9,820 nucleotides of DNA. Origin: Sulfurovum sp. (lineage in GTDB: Bacteria > Campylobacterota > Campylobacteria > Campylobacterales > Sulfurovaceae). The first letter of the stretch is position 1. Each line of letters begins with the position of its first letter. The stretch spans positions 1-9,820 of the forward strand of contig JAGGRU010000265.1 in NCBI GenBank assembly GCA_021159425.1. The letters are read 5' to 3'. The translations under genes were made by a program, and so were the position numbers. The notes under the pieces were generated by a model. That model was not told where the DNA came from. It worked only from the letters and a program-made list of their open reading frames with translations, and searched no databases. Shown here piece after piece: positions 1-7,336 of this stretch.

Positions 1-88
1 GGTCAAGTCTTTACTATTTACTTTTTATGCGGCGAAGATTTTTTCGTTCTTCCAGACCTCTGGTGACATGTATATCAACACTTAGACT

Positions 89-117
89 TTGACATTTTTT
101 CTTTGCTTGGTTATAAT
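89..117 (+). promoter_or_regulatory. Perfect-consensus sigma70-type promoter
   Basis: TTGACA lies at 89-94 and TATAAT at 112-117, separated by exactly 17 bp, so both hexamers and the spacer match the housekeeping consensus without a mismatch. The predicted transcription start is around position 124. The only things downstream on this strand before the convergent glucokinase end are two tiny ORFs (124-168 and 198-293), so this strong promoter presumably serves a microprotein or a small RNA. The other upstream regions in the window show no comparable -35 box. Confidence 0.75.
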
Positions 118-123
118 AGGTGT

Positions 124-168
124 ATGGAACTAAAAGATAAAATTGATCTATCTGTTAAAGTTTGGTGA
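124..168 (+). CDS. Possible leaderless 14-residue leader peptide
   Basis: ATG at 124 sits six bases after the TATAAT box, at the predicted +1, so a transcript from this promoter could begin with AUG and be translated without a leader. The reading is MELKDKIDLSVKVW followed by TGA at 166-168. No Shine-Dalgarno can exist if transcription starts here. The ORF ends 29 bases before the better supported 31-codon ORF and could be a leader peptide that tunes its translation. The peptide is unrecognised and the ORF is short enough to be chance; the only positive evidence is its position relative to a perfect promoter. Confidence 0.25.
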   Translation: MELKDKIDLSVKVW

Positions 169-197
169 AATACAAAAGAAATTAAAGGAGTTTAGTG

Positions 198-293
198 ATG
201 ATTGACTTATTATATGGTATGGGACTTATAGGTGCTATAGTTATAGGCTATCTAGCATGGAAAAATAATTGGAAAATAGCAGACATTCTTTAG
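198..293 (+). CDS. 31-residue hydrophobic membrane microprotein
   Basis: The ORF starts at ATG 198 and ends at TAG 291-293. It has the best ribosome-binding site in the window: AAAGGAG at 184-190, seven bases before the start. The peptide begins MIDLLYGMGLIGAIVIGYLA (residues 1-20). Residues 4-21 form one plausible membrane helix with small-residue spacing (G7, G9, G12, A13, G17). It is followed by a short tail with K22, W25 and K26 and a hydrophobic end (IADIL), suggesting an N-out, C-in single-pass inner-membrane peptide. It is transcribed from the consensus promoter at 89-117 and is convergent with the glucokinase gene. I do not recognise a family. Candidates are a small accessory subunit or regulator of a membrane complex, or a type I toxin-like peptide. 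The promoter, RBS and hydrophobicity support expression; the function is unknown. Confidence 0.6.
   Translation: MIDLLYGMGLIGAIVIGYLAWKNNWKIADIL
209..214 (-). promoter_or_regulatory. Possible antisense -10 box inside the microprotein ORF
   Basis: The minus strand reads TATAAT exactly at 214-209, within the 31-codon ORF. A transcript starting near 202 would run leftward across the AAAGGAG ribosome-binding site (184-190) and the leader, as the antisense RNA does in type I toxin-antitoxin loci. No -35 box or TGn extension is visible, and exact TATAAT hexamers arise by chance in AT-rich DNA, so this is a weak call. Confidence 0.2.
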
Positions 294-313
294 AGCTTTT
301 CTTTTGTCTATTT

Positions 314-331
314 CATGGACTAAAGTCCATG
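314..331. repeat. REP-like perfect palindrome
   Basis: CATGGACTAAAGTCCATG is a perfect inverted repeat: seven paired bases on each side (314-320 and 325-331) and a four-base centre whose outer T and A can also pair. It lies between the convergent small ORF and glucokinase gene, where a shared terminator would be expected. Neither strand has a T-tract after the stem, so it does not look like a standard intrinsic terminator. On the minus strand it reads TTAGGGGCATGGAC and onward, a G-run then a hairpin, similar in layout to REP sequences mobilised by IS200-like RAYT tyrosine transposases. A single copy is visible, so the REP assignment is an inference. Confidence 0.4.
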
Positions 332-375
332 CCCCTAAAACACTTAATCGACACAAAGCACTTTGAATATCATGC

Positions 376-1359
376 TTATAGCCTATCCTTTGCAAAATGT
401 GCAGCTCCAAGCAGTGCAGTTTCAGGATTTAAAGCAATTTTCACCTGTATTCCACGTAACATTTCCTCAAAACGACCCTTTCTTGCAAATCCGTTCATAA
501 AGTGATTATTTGTCAGAACCGGCAGTATTTTAGGTGCAATGCCTCCGCCGATATACACTCCGCCCAATGACATAGATTTTAAGGCAAGATTTCCTGCTTC
601 TGCAGCGTATATTTCTGCGAAGAGTCGCAATGCTTCCATACATAAAGGATCATGCTCTTTTAAGGCACATTCACTGACCATGGCAGATCGGTCTTTCCCT
701 TCCGGGATATGCATCATAGAAGCAGGTTGTGGAGCAAAACCGCTCTCATACAAAAACTCATACAGTGTATAGATGCCCGGACCCGATAAGATACGTTCAT
801 AGCTGACATGTCCGGGATAGCGATTACGCATCCATTTTAGCAGTTCATCCTGTTGTGCAGTGACAGGTGCAAAGTCACAGTGACCTCCTTCTGAACCAAT
901 AGGATGATAGTCTGTACCATCATAATAGAGCATTGCCTCTCCAAGCCCAGTCCCTGCTGCAATGACCGCTCGATTGCCATCGATGGCACGTCCTGTGGGA
1001 TTGAGGTCAATGAATTCATTCTCAGGAAGATATAGCATCCCGTATGCTGTCGCCTCAAGGTCATTCATTAGACGTACTTTATCTATGCCAAGATGTGTTT
1101 GTAGGTCTGTAGTCGTAATATCCCATGGAAGATTGGTAGTACGGCAGCGTCCTTCTATGACGGGACCGGCGATACCAAAACAGGCAGCATCTATTTTAGG
1201 CATGGATATTTGTGCTTCGAAAGCAACAATTACATCTATTAGACTTGAAAAGTCTCTACTGGGGAATTGCTGCTGTGCTTCCAATACAAGCTTCTTCTCT
1301 TCCACTTTATAGAGTGCCAGATTGGTTTTTGTTCCACCTATATCACCTGCTAATATCAT
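376..1359 (-). CDS. glk: Glucokinase (E. coli Glk type)
   Basis: Cytoplasmic ATP:glucose phosphotransferase making glucose-6-phosphate for glycolysis or the pentose phosphate pathway. The 327-residue protein is close to the usual ~320 for this family. It begins with the phosphate-binding motif MILAGDIGGTKT (residues 1-12, with D6). It has NDLEA at 99-103, where D100 is the expected catalytic base, the nucleotide-binding AAGTGLGEA at 134-142, and EGGHCDFAP at 157-165. The last is the signature that separates Glk (PF02685) from ROK-family sugar kinases, which carry a zinc-binding cysteine cluster that is absent here. AAGGA at 1370-1366 gives a six-base spacing to the ATG. The start lies 17 bp after the stop of the GH15/phosphorylase-kinase-like gene, and no promoter is obvious in the gap, so the two are probably cotranscribed. 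That context suggests it captures glucose released from an alpha-glucan. Confidence 0.93.
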   Translation of the reverse strand: MILAGDIGGTKTNLALYKVEEKKLVLEAQQQFPSRDFSSLIDVIVAFEAQISMPKIDAACFGIAGPVIEGRCRTTNLPWDITTTDLQTHLGIDKVRLMNDLEATAYGMLYLPENEFIDLNPTGRAIDGNRAVIAAGTGLGEAMLYYDGTDYHPIGSEGGHCDFAPVTAQQDELLKWMRNRYPGHVSYERILSGPGIYTLYEFLYESGFAPQPASMMHIPEGKDRSAMVSECALKEHDPLCMEALRLFAEIYAAEAGNLALKSMSLGGVYIGGGIAPKILPVLTNNHFMNGFARKGRFEEMLRGIQVKIALNPETALLGAAHFAKDRL

Positions 1360-1376
1360 TTTGTATCCTTCTTGTT

Positions 1377-4300
1377 TTATTCTTCATTATGTGTCTCTTC
1401 CGGGACGAGTAGATGCATAAATGCCCCGATGAAAGCTTGATCTGTATCTTGTGGCGATAAATGATAGAATGACTCCCAAGCCTGTCCTCTCTCTTCATCA
1501 TAATTTCCAACATGATTCTTTTCCCATGCAAATCGTACGGCATGACCGATCAAAACATCTAAAATAAGATCATCGTTTACATTAAATTCTGAATTTTCTT
1601 TAAAGAGCCTTATCAAACTCTCCAGCACTTCAATATTTAAGTGACGATACTCAGGAGCATCAATACCTTGTAATAAAGCATCGATCCTCAAAGCAAAACT
1701 TTGTTCGCCTGCTGTTGTTTCAAGTGTAAACTCTGAACCTATACGATTTTCCATGTTGTATTTGTCACCGATGACCAAGGCATTGCATTGACGTAAAAGA
1801 TACCATATGTCTTTATAGAAAGTCTTTGAGAGGAGGGTAACCATACCCCTCTCCTTTCTCCATTGATCCCAATCTTTTACTTCTGAAAATTCATTAAGCA
1901 CCGGGAGACTCTTTATGGTAGTCAGAGAGGATGTCCCTGATACATGTAAGTTTTCCTGATGCCGTAAATGTTTGATCTCCTGAGAAAAAGAGTTGAGTAT
2001 AGACTTAAGACGATTATAAATGGTATGTGGTGCCAAACACAATAGATGATCATAGGCATCACCCATAGGCAGATTTTGTTCACGACTTACCTGTCCCACC
2101 AGCAATTGGATAAAGTACCATGTACGAAGTGTCAGCATGTTTTCAAAGAGTTTAAATTCGGTTCTGATCAAGTGTCCAAGGTGTAACATGATCTCCTGTG
2201 TCAAAGTGCTCTCCGCAGTATTATTACCACAAAAGTGTACTATGGTTTCTACAATAGCCATACTCTCTTTGGGTTTTGAAAAAGTAGCTTTTTCACTATA
2301 GGCACGACCTACTGCAAGACGTTTTTGTCGAACGAGAATATCAAGCAAAACATCTTCTAAACGGTCATCATATTTCCCCGTTAAATTTGCAATACGTCGA
2401 ATAACTGCCCACTCGTGGCAGACCGTGGCAGACTCATAAAGTTTCTCGGCTATCAGTGACAAGGAGATAGACCCCTCTTTTGTTTCAACTTCGAATGCCT
2501 TCCCTTTATGTTCCCATAACAAAATAAGTACATATGTTTTGACTAGGCGGTTGCTTTTGCTTACAAGTATCTCTATCAATGCCTCATCATCTTTATTTTC
2601 AAGCTCTTGTACTTCTTCTGACGTTAGAGGATCATTTATTTCATTGTTTTGTGTGCATATAGGTATATTTTCTTTATGATCTGTCAGCATATGATCTTCA
2701 AGTTCAAATCCCTGTAAAGTATCAATACGTGTTATTGCTGCAGTATTTAAAAGTTGTCTGAGTGGACCTGTTTTGATGGATACAGAATCACATACACCTC
2801 TTTGCAGTTCATGCAGCAAGGCATATACTGTACTCTTTTCGTTACCCAGGAGCATCGATTCACGTATAAGAAGCGGCATAAGGGCTTGACCTTCTTTATC
2901 CCATTGCACTGATAAAAATTTTAAAGAGGCACGAAAGTGCTCTACAAGCAATGGGTTGTCAATACTGAAATAAAAGCCCTGGGGATTGAAATAATAAGGA
3001 AGAAAGAGAATCTTTTCTTCCCCAAGAAGATGTAAACTTGCTGTTGTCATGGTGCGTACAACCTGTAGTGGACGACCTGTCAATGAAAGTTTTTTATTTT
3101 TACCCAAAAGGGTATGAAGTTGGGAAAGTTGGGAGGAATGCATTATTTTAACAGGTGCTAGCTCTTCAAATGTTTCACTCTTAAATCCTAATTCCAACAG
3201 TTGTTGTTTGACAGATTCATTTTCAGCTAAAATAGGGATCAATGGTTGGGTATGCTGTGTATAACCTATGCGTTTACGTCGATGTAAAGGATCTATATCA
3301 CTGGGATGCAATAGACCATCAAGGATCATATCAGACAGCATATAAAGGCTTTGTGCCCAGACCAGTGGCACGTTTTCATTGGGGATCCGTGTCTGGCTCC
3401 CGGGGTTTTGTCTCTCAGCATCTATCAGTTCTTCCGGAACTATATAGAGCTCGGGCAGCAGATTCTGTCCATTTTGTTCAACAAAGAGTGGCTGAAGTTT
3501 TTTCCTCCAGTATTTGACCTCTTCTGCATCTTCACGCATCAGTGCATCCAGTAACAGATAGGTGAAAAACAGAGGCCATTCAGATTCAATATGCTCAAAC
3601 TCACGTAACTCTGAAGGTTCATAGTGCAAACGGCTCTCATCCTCAATGCTGCTCTGATGACCATCAAGTAAAAAACGTTTACAACCATAATTTCCGACAA
3701 GTTTTTTAATGATCTTGTCACGTGTACGTTTTAGCAGTACTTCATCTTCGATCGCATAGGCAGGATAACCAATGATACTCAACAATGCTGCATCAGTCTC
3801 TTTAGAGTTTGATTCCCTGGGTAAAAGACCTTGCAGGGTAAAACGTGAACGTGCTATATCACTGGGAACCACATGGATCACAGCTTCATAACCTGATATA
3901 TTGCCAAAGAGGTTAAAGCCATCCATCGCTTCAAGCGCTGCTTTTGCCATACCTACAGAGCTGCCATTGATTTCTGTTGTACCATGATTGGTCTTGTTTC
4001 CCCGTTCCCATATACCAAAGTCAGGTGTACAATAGGTGTGACTGACATAATGTACAAGGTTTTGAACAAAATTTACTTCATCCATAGTAAAGATGAGCTT
4101 TAAACCGGAAGCAGTCATTTGTGCGATCATCAACAGATAAAGTGAAGTCGCATCCAGTTGTAAATGTCCCCATTCATCATCACCGACAACAGCTAAACCT
4201 GTCTTGGTTCCATATTTTGCATGGAGTGCATCTGTGGGGTTACGTGTATTTTTAAATGCTTCAACGCGGTCTGATTGACGCATCATGGCGAAGAGCAGCC

Positions 4301-4565
4301 CACGCATGAGTTTGACAACGCTTTGACTCAAAAGAAAAGATCGATGATGGGCAGGATCATACTTACGATAAGAGAGTGCAAGCCCCCATACCCCAAGGAT
4401 ACTGTAGACATTATCTCTAACCCAGGCATCGGTATAATCCCCATGTGCATTGACCGCTGTACTGGCAGGTAAGAGTCCCGTGATAGGATCCTGACGTGAA
4501 AGAATGATCTTGTCTATGATAAGGAAATGCTTCTCAAGAGAAGATCGGAATGCATCTTGATTCAT
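1377..4565 (-). CDS. Phosphorylase kinase alpha/beta-like GH15 protein
   Basis: A 1062-residue cytoplasmic protein (no signal peptide) resembling the regulatory alpha/beta subunits of eukaryotic phosphorylase kinase over most of its length. The N-terminal ~425 residues are the GH15 glucoamylase-like domain, with GLLPAS (30-35), DAWVRDNVYSILGVWGL (46-62), SVVKLMRGL (82-90), VVGDDEWGHLQLDATS (126-141), TPDFGIWERG (180-189) and SSVGMAKAALEA (202-213). E187 in IWERG and E372 in LLPELY sit where GH15 enzymes carry the general acid and base, so hydrolase activity is possible. A helical middle follows. Residues ~899-1015 (W899, FYKDIW at 916, PEYRHL near 971) resemble the subunits' C-terminal domain. 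There is no kinase domain and no CaaX lipidation signal. AAAGG at 4578-4574 is eight bases from the start codon. Glucokinase follows in the same operon. Whether it hydrolyses an alpha-glucan or regulates a glycogen enzyme cannot be decided here. Confidence 0.88.
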   Translation of the reverse strand: MNQDAFRSSLEKHFLIIDKIILSRQDPITGLLPASTAVNAHGDYTDAWVRDNVYSILGVWGLALSYRKYDPAHHRSFLLSQSVVKLMRGLLFAMMRQSDRVEAFKNTRNPTDALHAKYGTKTGLAVVGDDEWGHLQLDATSLYLLMIAQMTASGLKLIFTMDEVNFVQNLVHYVSHTYCTPDFGIWERGNKTNHGTTEINGSSVGMAKAALEAMDGFNLFGNISGYEAVIHVVPSDIARSRFTLQGLLPRESNSKETDAALLSIIGYPAYAIEDEVLLKRTRDKIIKKLVGNYGCKRFLLDGHQSSIEDESRLHYEPSELREFEHIESEWPLFFTYLLLDALMREDAEEVKYWRKKLQPLFVEQNGQNLLPELYIVPEELIDAERQNPGSQTRIPNENVPLVWAQSLYMLSDMILDGLLHPSDIDPLHRRKRIGYTQHTQPLIPILAENESVKQQLLELGFKSETFEELAPVKIMHSSQLSQLHTLLGKNKKLSLTGRPLQVVRTMTTASLHLLGEEKILFLPYYFNPQGFYFSIDNPLLVEHFRASLKFLSVQWDKEGQALMPLLIRESMLLGNEKSTVYALLHELQRGVCDSVSIKTGPLRQLLNTAAITRIDTLQGFELEDHMLTDHKENIPICTQNNEINDPLTSEEVQELENKDDEALIEILVSKSNRLVKTYVLILLWEHKGKAFEVETKEGSISLSLIAEKLYESATVCHEWAVIRRIANLTGKYDDRLEDVLLDILVRQKRLAVGRAYSEKATFSKPKESMAIVETIVHFCGNNTAESTLTQEIMLHLGHLIRTEFKLFENMLTLRTWYFIQLLVGQVSREQNLPMGDAYDHLLCLAPHTIYNRLKSILNSFSQEIKHLRHQENLHVSGTSSLTTIKSLPVLNEFSEVKDWDQWRKERGMVTLLSKTFYKDIWYLLRQCNALVIGDKYNMENRIGSEFTLETTAGEQSFALRIDALLQGIDAPEYRHLNIEVLESLIRLFKENSEFNVNDDLILDVLIGHAVRFAWEKNHVGNYDEERGQAWESFYHLSPQDTDQAFIGAFMHLLVPEETHNEE

Positions 4566-4795
4566 GTATGGTACCTTTGCTAAGTGTATATCTCTTGAAG
4601 TTATACCTAAATATAAATTCAGCTATTCTTTTTTCCCATCTTTGTCTGTATTCAGATAAGATATTATTTAATATTAATTATTTTAATACTTTTCTCATTA
4701 TGGATTTGATATGATTATCAGGACTTATAGTTTGGGTACATCTAAAAGCTAACCCTTGCAGGATAGTTAAATTTATAAATACAAAAGGAAAACGC
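4566..4795. promoter_or_regulatory. Divergent intergenic control region
   Basis: This 230-bp AT-rich gap separates the divergent carbohydrate and aldehyde operons, so both promoters must lie here. On the minus strand a candidate -10 TATAAC sits at 4605-4600 without a recognisable -35. On the plus strand the best -10-like hexamer I see is TATAGT at 4726-4731, also without a good -35. A 10-bp perfect palindrome, TTAATATTAA, lies at 4668-4677 and could be an operator, but such sequences are common in AT-rich DNA. AAAAGGA at 4783-4789 is the ribosome-binding site of the aldehyde dehydrogenase gene. No small ORF with a ribosome-binding site was found. Confidence 0.4.
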
Positions 4796-6292
4796 ATGGC
4801 ATTTACAAAACCGGAATTTAAAGCACAATATGAGAACTTCATTGGCGGAGAGTGGGTAGCACCTGTTGATGGAAAATACTTTGAAGCTATTTCACCTATA
4901 GACAATACAGTAATGTGTATGGTTGCACAATCAAACAAAAAAGATATTGCAGTTGCAGTTGAAGCTGGATATAAAGCTTTTGAGACATGGGGTAAGACTT
5001 CTGTCACCGAAAGATGTGCTGTTTTAAATGCTATCGCAGACAAGATGCAAGAGAACCTTGAAATGCTGGCAATTGCTGAAACATGGGACAATGGAAAAGC
5101 GATCCGTGAAACGATCAATGCTGACTTGCCTCTTGCTATTGACCACTTCCGTTATTTTGCTTCTGTGATCCGTGCTGAGTCCGGAACTGTTTCTGATCTG
5201 GATGCCAATACAGTTTCTCAAGAAGTGCATGAGCCTCTAGGTGTAGTGGGGCAGATCATTCCTTGGAACTTCCCGATTCTTATGGCTGCATGGAAATTGG
5301 CACCTGCTATCGCTGCGGGTAACTGTGTTGTACTTAAACCTGCTGAACAGACTCCTGTGTCTATTCTTCTTATGATGGAAGTGATCGCTGATGTACTTCC
5401 TGCCGGTGTGATCAACATCGTAAATGGTTTTGGTCCTGAAGCAGGTAAACCGCTTGCACTTCATCCAGACCTCAAAAAGATCGGTTTTACAGGTGAGACT
5501 ACAACAGGTAAACTCATTATGCAATATGCCTCTGAAAATATCATTCCTGTGACACTTGAACTTGGCGGTAAATCTCCAAATGTCTTCATGGAAAGTATTA
5601 TGGATAAAGATGATGCATTCTTTGACAAGGCTATTGAAGGTCTGGTTCTGTTCGCATTTAACCAGGGTGAGGTTTGTACCTGTCCATCACGTGCACTCAT
5701 CCAGGAAAGTATTTATGAGCCGTTCATGGCTAGAGTTTTAGAAAGAGTAAAAGCGATCAAACGTGGTGATCCATTGGATCCATCTTGTATGATGGGAGCT
5801 CAGGCTTCAACAGATCAGTACGAGAAGATCCTTAACTATATCGATATCGGTAAAGCTGAAGGTGCTGAGTTGCTTATTGGTGGAGAGAAAGTGATCAATG
5901 AGCAATACCCTGAAGGATGTTTCATTGAACCGACTATCTTTAAAGGTGACAATAAAATGAGAATTTTCCAGGAAGAGATCTTTGGTCCGGTTCTCTCTGT
6001 GACAACATTTAAAGATATAGATGAAGCACTGGAAATTGCAAATGATTCTATTTACGGTCTTGGTGCAGGTGTGTGGACACGCGATGTGCATGAGATGCAA
6101 AAACTTACCCGTGGTATAGAAGCTGGTCGTGTTTGGGCTAACTGTTATCATGCCTATCCTGCACATGCTTCGTTTGGCGGATATAAAAAATCAGGTATTG
6201 GGCGTGAAAATCACATGATGATGTTAAGCAACTATCGTCATACTAAAAACATTTTGACTTCTTTCAGTGAAGATGCATTAGGTTTCTTTTAA
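4796..6292 (+). CDS. NAD(P)-dependent aldehyde dehydrogenase, AldB/ExaC/AcoD type
   Basis: A cytoplasmic oxidoreductase that converts an aldehyde, most likely acetaldehyde or another short aliphatic aldehyde, to the carboxylic acid. At 498 residues it is full length. The catalytic set is complete: PWNFP at 156-160 with N158 (oxyanion hole), K181 in VVLKPAE (cofactor binding), FTGETTTG at 231-238, the general base E255 in LELGGKSPN, and the nucleophile C294 in [12 protein letters not shown]. The EVCTCPSRA form, rather than the QxCxAGSR common in other aldehyde dehydrogenases, fits the AldB/ExaC/AcoD branch, which is often encoded beside a DUF779 gene, as here. AAAAGGA precedes the ATG by six bases. 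The stop overlaps the next start as TAATG, so translation of the two is probably coupled. The substrate is inferred from the family. Confidence 0.93.
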   Translation: MAFTKPEFKAQYENFIGGEWVAPVDGKYFEAISPIDNTVMCMVAQSNKKDIAVAVEAGYKAFETWGKTSVTERCAVLNAIADKMQENLEMLAIAETWDNGKAIRETINADLPLAIDHFRYFASVIRAESGTVSDLDANTVSQEVHEPLGVVGQIIPWNFPILMAAWKLAPAIAAGNCVVLKPAEQTPVSILLMMEVIADVLPAGVINIVNGFGPEAGKPLALHPDLKKIGFTGETTTGKLIMQYASENIIPVTLELGGKSPNVFMESIMDKDDAFFDKAIEGLVLFAFNQGEVCTCPSRALIQESIYEPFMARVLERVKAIKRGDPLDPSCMMGAQASTDQYEKILNYIDIGKAEGAELLIGGEKVINEQYPEGCFIEPTIFKGDNKMRIFQEEIFGPVLSVTTFKDIDEALEIANDSIYGLGAGVWTRDVHEMQKLTRGIEAGRVWANCYHAYPAHASFGGYKKSGIGRENHMMMLSNYRHTKNILTSFSEDALGFF

Positions 6293-6666
6293 TGGCTACT
6301 GAAAGAGTCACTTCAACTGAAGCTGCCAACAAGATCATAGACCAGCTCCGAGAGGAGCATGGTACAGAACTCATGTTCCATCAGAGTGGTGGATGTTGTG
6401 ACGGCTCTGCACCTATGTGTTTTGAAGTGGGTGATTTTATGGTGGGAAGTCGTGATGTGAAAATGGGTGAGATACACGGATGTGAGTTTTTCATGTCACC
6501 TGACCAGTTTGAATATATGAAAAATACCCATCTGACTATAGATATCGTCAAAGGCAGGGGGTCAAGCTTTTCTATTGAAATTCCATTAGGATTGAGATTT
6601 ATGGCTGTTTCGAGACTTTTCACAGAAGAAGAGTATGAAAATCTTGAACCTATTGAAGTAGACTGA
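6292..6666 (+). CDS. DUF779 family protein, aldehyde dehydrogenase partner
   Basis: A 124-residue soluble protein of the DUF779 family. The hallmark is LMFHQSGGCCDGSAPMC (27-43), with C35, C36 and C43. It is followed by VGSRDVKMGEIHG, DQFEYMKNTHLTIDIVKGRG (71-90) and a C-terminal RFMAVSRLFTEEE. The clustered Cys and His residues suggest metal binding or a redox role, but the family has no function I can name with certainty. It is typically encoded next to ExaC/AldB-type aldehyde dehydrogenases, and here its ATG overlaps the dehydrogenase stop by one base (TAATG at 6290-6294). There is no strong ribosome-binding site of its own, consistent with translational coupling and roughly matched output. 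An accessory role in activity or stability of the dehydrogenase is plausible but inferred. Confidence 0.9.
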   Translation: MATERVTSTEAANKIIDQLREEHGTELMFHQSGGCCDGSAPMCFEVGDFMVGSRDVKMGEIHGCEFFMSPDQFEYMKNTHLTIDIVKGRGSSFSIEIPLGLRFMAVSRLFTEEEYENLEPIEVD

Positions 6667-6683
6667 GATTAAGAAGGGGTAAA

Positions 6684-7295
6684 ATGGAAGAGTATCAATA
6701 CAGTGCTAAAATTTATGACCCGATTCTTTTTCCTTTTATCCGTCCTATTCGAAACAAGGTGATATCTCTGGTCAAAAAGTACCAATACAAGTCTATTCTT
6801 GATGTGTGTTGCGGTACAGGTGACCAACTTAAACTGCTAAAAGAGCAGGGCTTTGAGGGTGAAGGCATTGATCTTTCAGATGCCATGCTTCGCATTGCAG
6901 CAAAAGGGGAACATGCAGCAGACTGCATAGAGCAGGATGCGACCCAAATGCATTATGAAAATGCAAAGTTCGATCTGGTGATGACTGCTTTTTCCCTGCA
7001 TGAAAAGAGCCATGCTTCTGCCCGTAAGATCGTTGAAGAGATGTTTCGTGTAACTTCTGAGAATGGAGATATTCTTATTGTCGACTATGAATTAAGTGAT
7101 AGAACTTCCGTACTCTCAAAAGCATTGATCTATTTTATAGAATGGATAGCCGGTGGAGAACACTACCGAAATTTTAACTCTTACATCAAAAAAGGCGGGC
7201 TTCCTGAACTCCTGTCCGGTATTACACTGACCGAAGTAGAACGACACTATTTTGCTCAGCATGGCATTGTATTGGTCTTGTTTCGTAAGGTCTGA
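6684..7295 (+). CDS. Class I SAM-dependent methyltransferase
   Basis: A 203-residue soluble methyltransferase with the Rossmann-like fold of the UbiE/Methyltransf_11 group. Motif I is ILDVCCGTGD (38-47), and the acidic residue closing strand 2 is D63 in GIDLS. CIEQDATQM (81-89, D85) matches motif II, and FDLVMTAFSLHE (96-107) is the motif III region. The C-terminal part (FIEWIAGGEHYRNF, 151-164) resembles the substrate lid of small UbiE-like enzymes, so a small-molecule substrate such as a lipid or quinone-type compound is more likely than nucleic acid. The actual substrate is unknown. AAGGGG at 6674-6679 precedes the ATG by four bases. The gene starts 17 bp after the DUF779 stop and is probably the last in that operon. 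A 10-bp palindrome, TCTGATCAGA (7291-7300), spans its stop codon. Confidence 0.85.
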   Translation: MEEYQYSAKIYDPILFPFIRPIRNKVISLVKKYQYKSILDVCCGTGDQLKLLKEQGFEGEGIDLSDAMLRIAAKGEHAADCIEQDATQMHYENAKFDLVMTAFSLHEKSHASARKIVEEMFRVTSENGDILIVDYELSDRTSVLSKALIYFIEWIAGGEHYRNFNSYIKKGGLPELLSGITLTEVERHYFAQHGIVLVLFRKV

Positions 7296-7336
7296 TCAGA
7301 AACGATGTGAGTATTTAGGGTTTTAGATGTGTCCCT

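Noticed and set aside
14..148. 45-codon minus-strand open frame, read as the end of a gene leaving the consensus-promoter region
   Set aside because: It has no start codon with a ribosome-binding site, would run through the consensus promoter in reverse, and matches no family I know. A transposase remnant could not be supported.
124..195. Readthrough of TGA 166-168 to make a 23-residue peptide ending just before ATG 198
   Set aside because: The frame does continue to TAG 193-195, but nothing indicates UGA recoding in this organism, and one in-frame extension of nine codons is unremarkable.
269..505. 78-codon plus-strand frame crossing the glucokinase 3' end
   Set aside because: It starts inside the 31-codon ORF in another frame without a ribosome-binding site and runs antisense into glucokinase.
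962..1312. 116-codon plus-strand frame opposite glucokinase
   Set aside because: Antisense to conserved glucokinase motifs, with no domain and no promoter.
4732..4760. Possible sigma54 (-24/-12) promoter before the aldehyde dehydrogenase gene
   Set aside because: GG and GC dinucleotides occur but never at the required 10-base separation, and the TTGC at 4756 has no GG at -24.
4756..4779. TTGCAG and TATAAA as a sigma70 promoter just before the aldehyde dehydrogenase start
   Set aside because: The spacer is only 12 bp, and a transcript from it would begin inside the ribosome-binding site.
4678..5118. 146-codon open frame on the minus strand opposite the aldehyde dehydrogenase start
   Set aside because: Most of it is antisense to a highly conserved dehydrogenase coding region, it has no recognisable domain, and the peptide composition looks like a shadow frame.
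5807..6166. 119-codon minus-strand frame within the aldehyde dehydrogenase gene
   Set aside because: It lies entirely inside the real gene, is rich in Cys/His/Phe/Thr as expected from reverse-complement reading, and has no supporting ribosome-binding site or homology.
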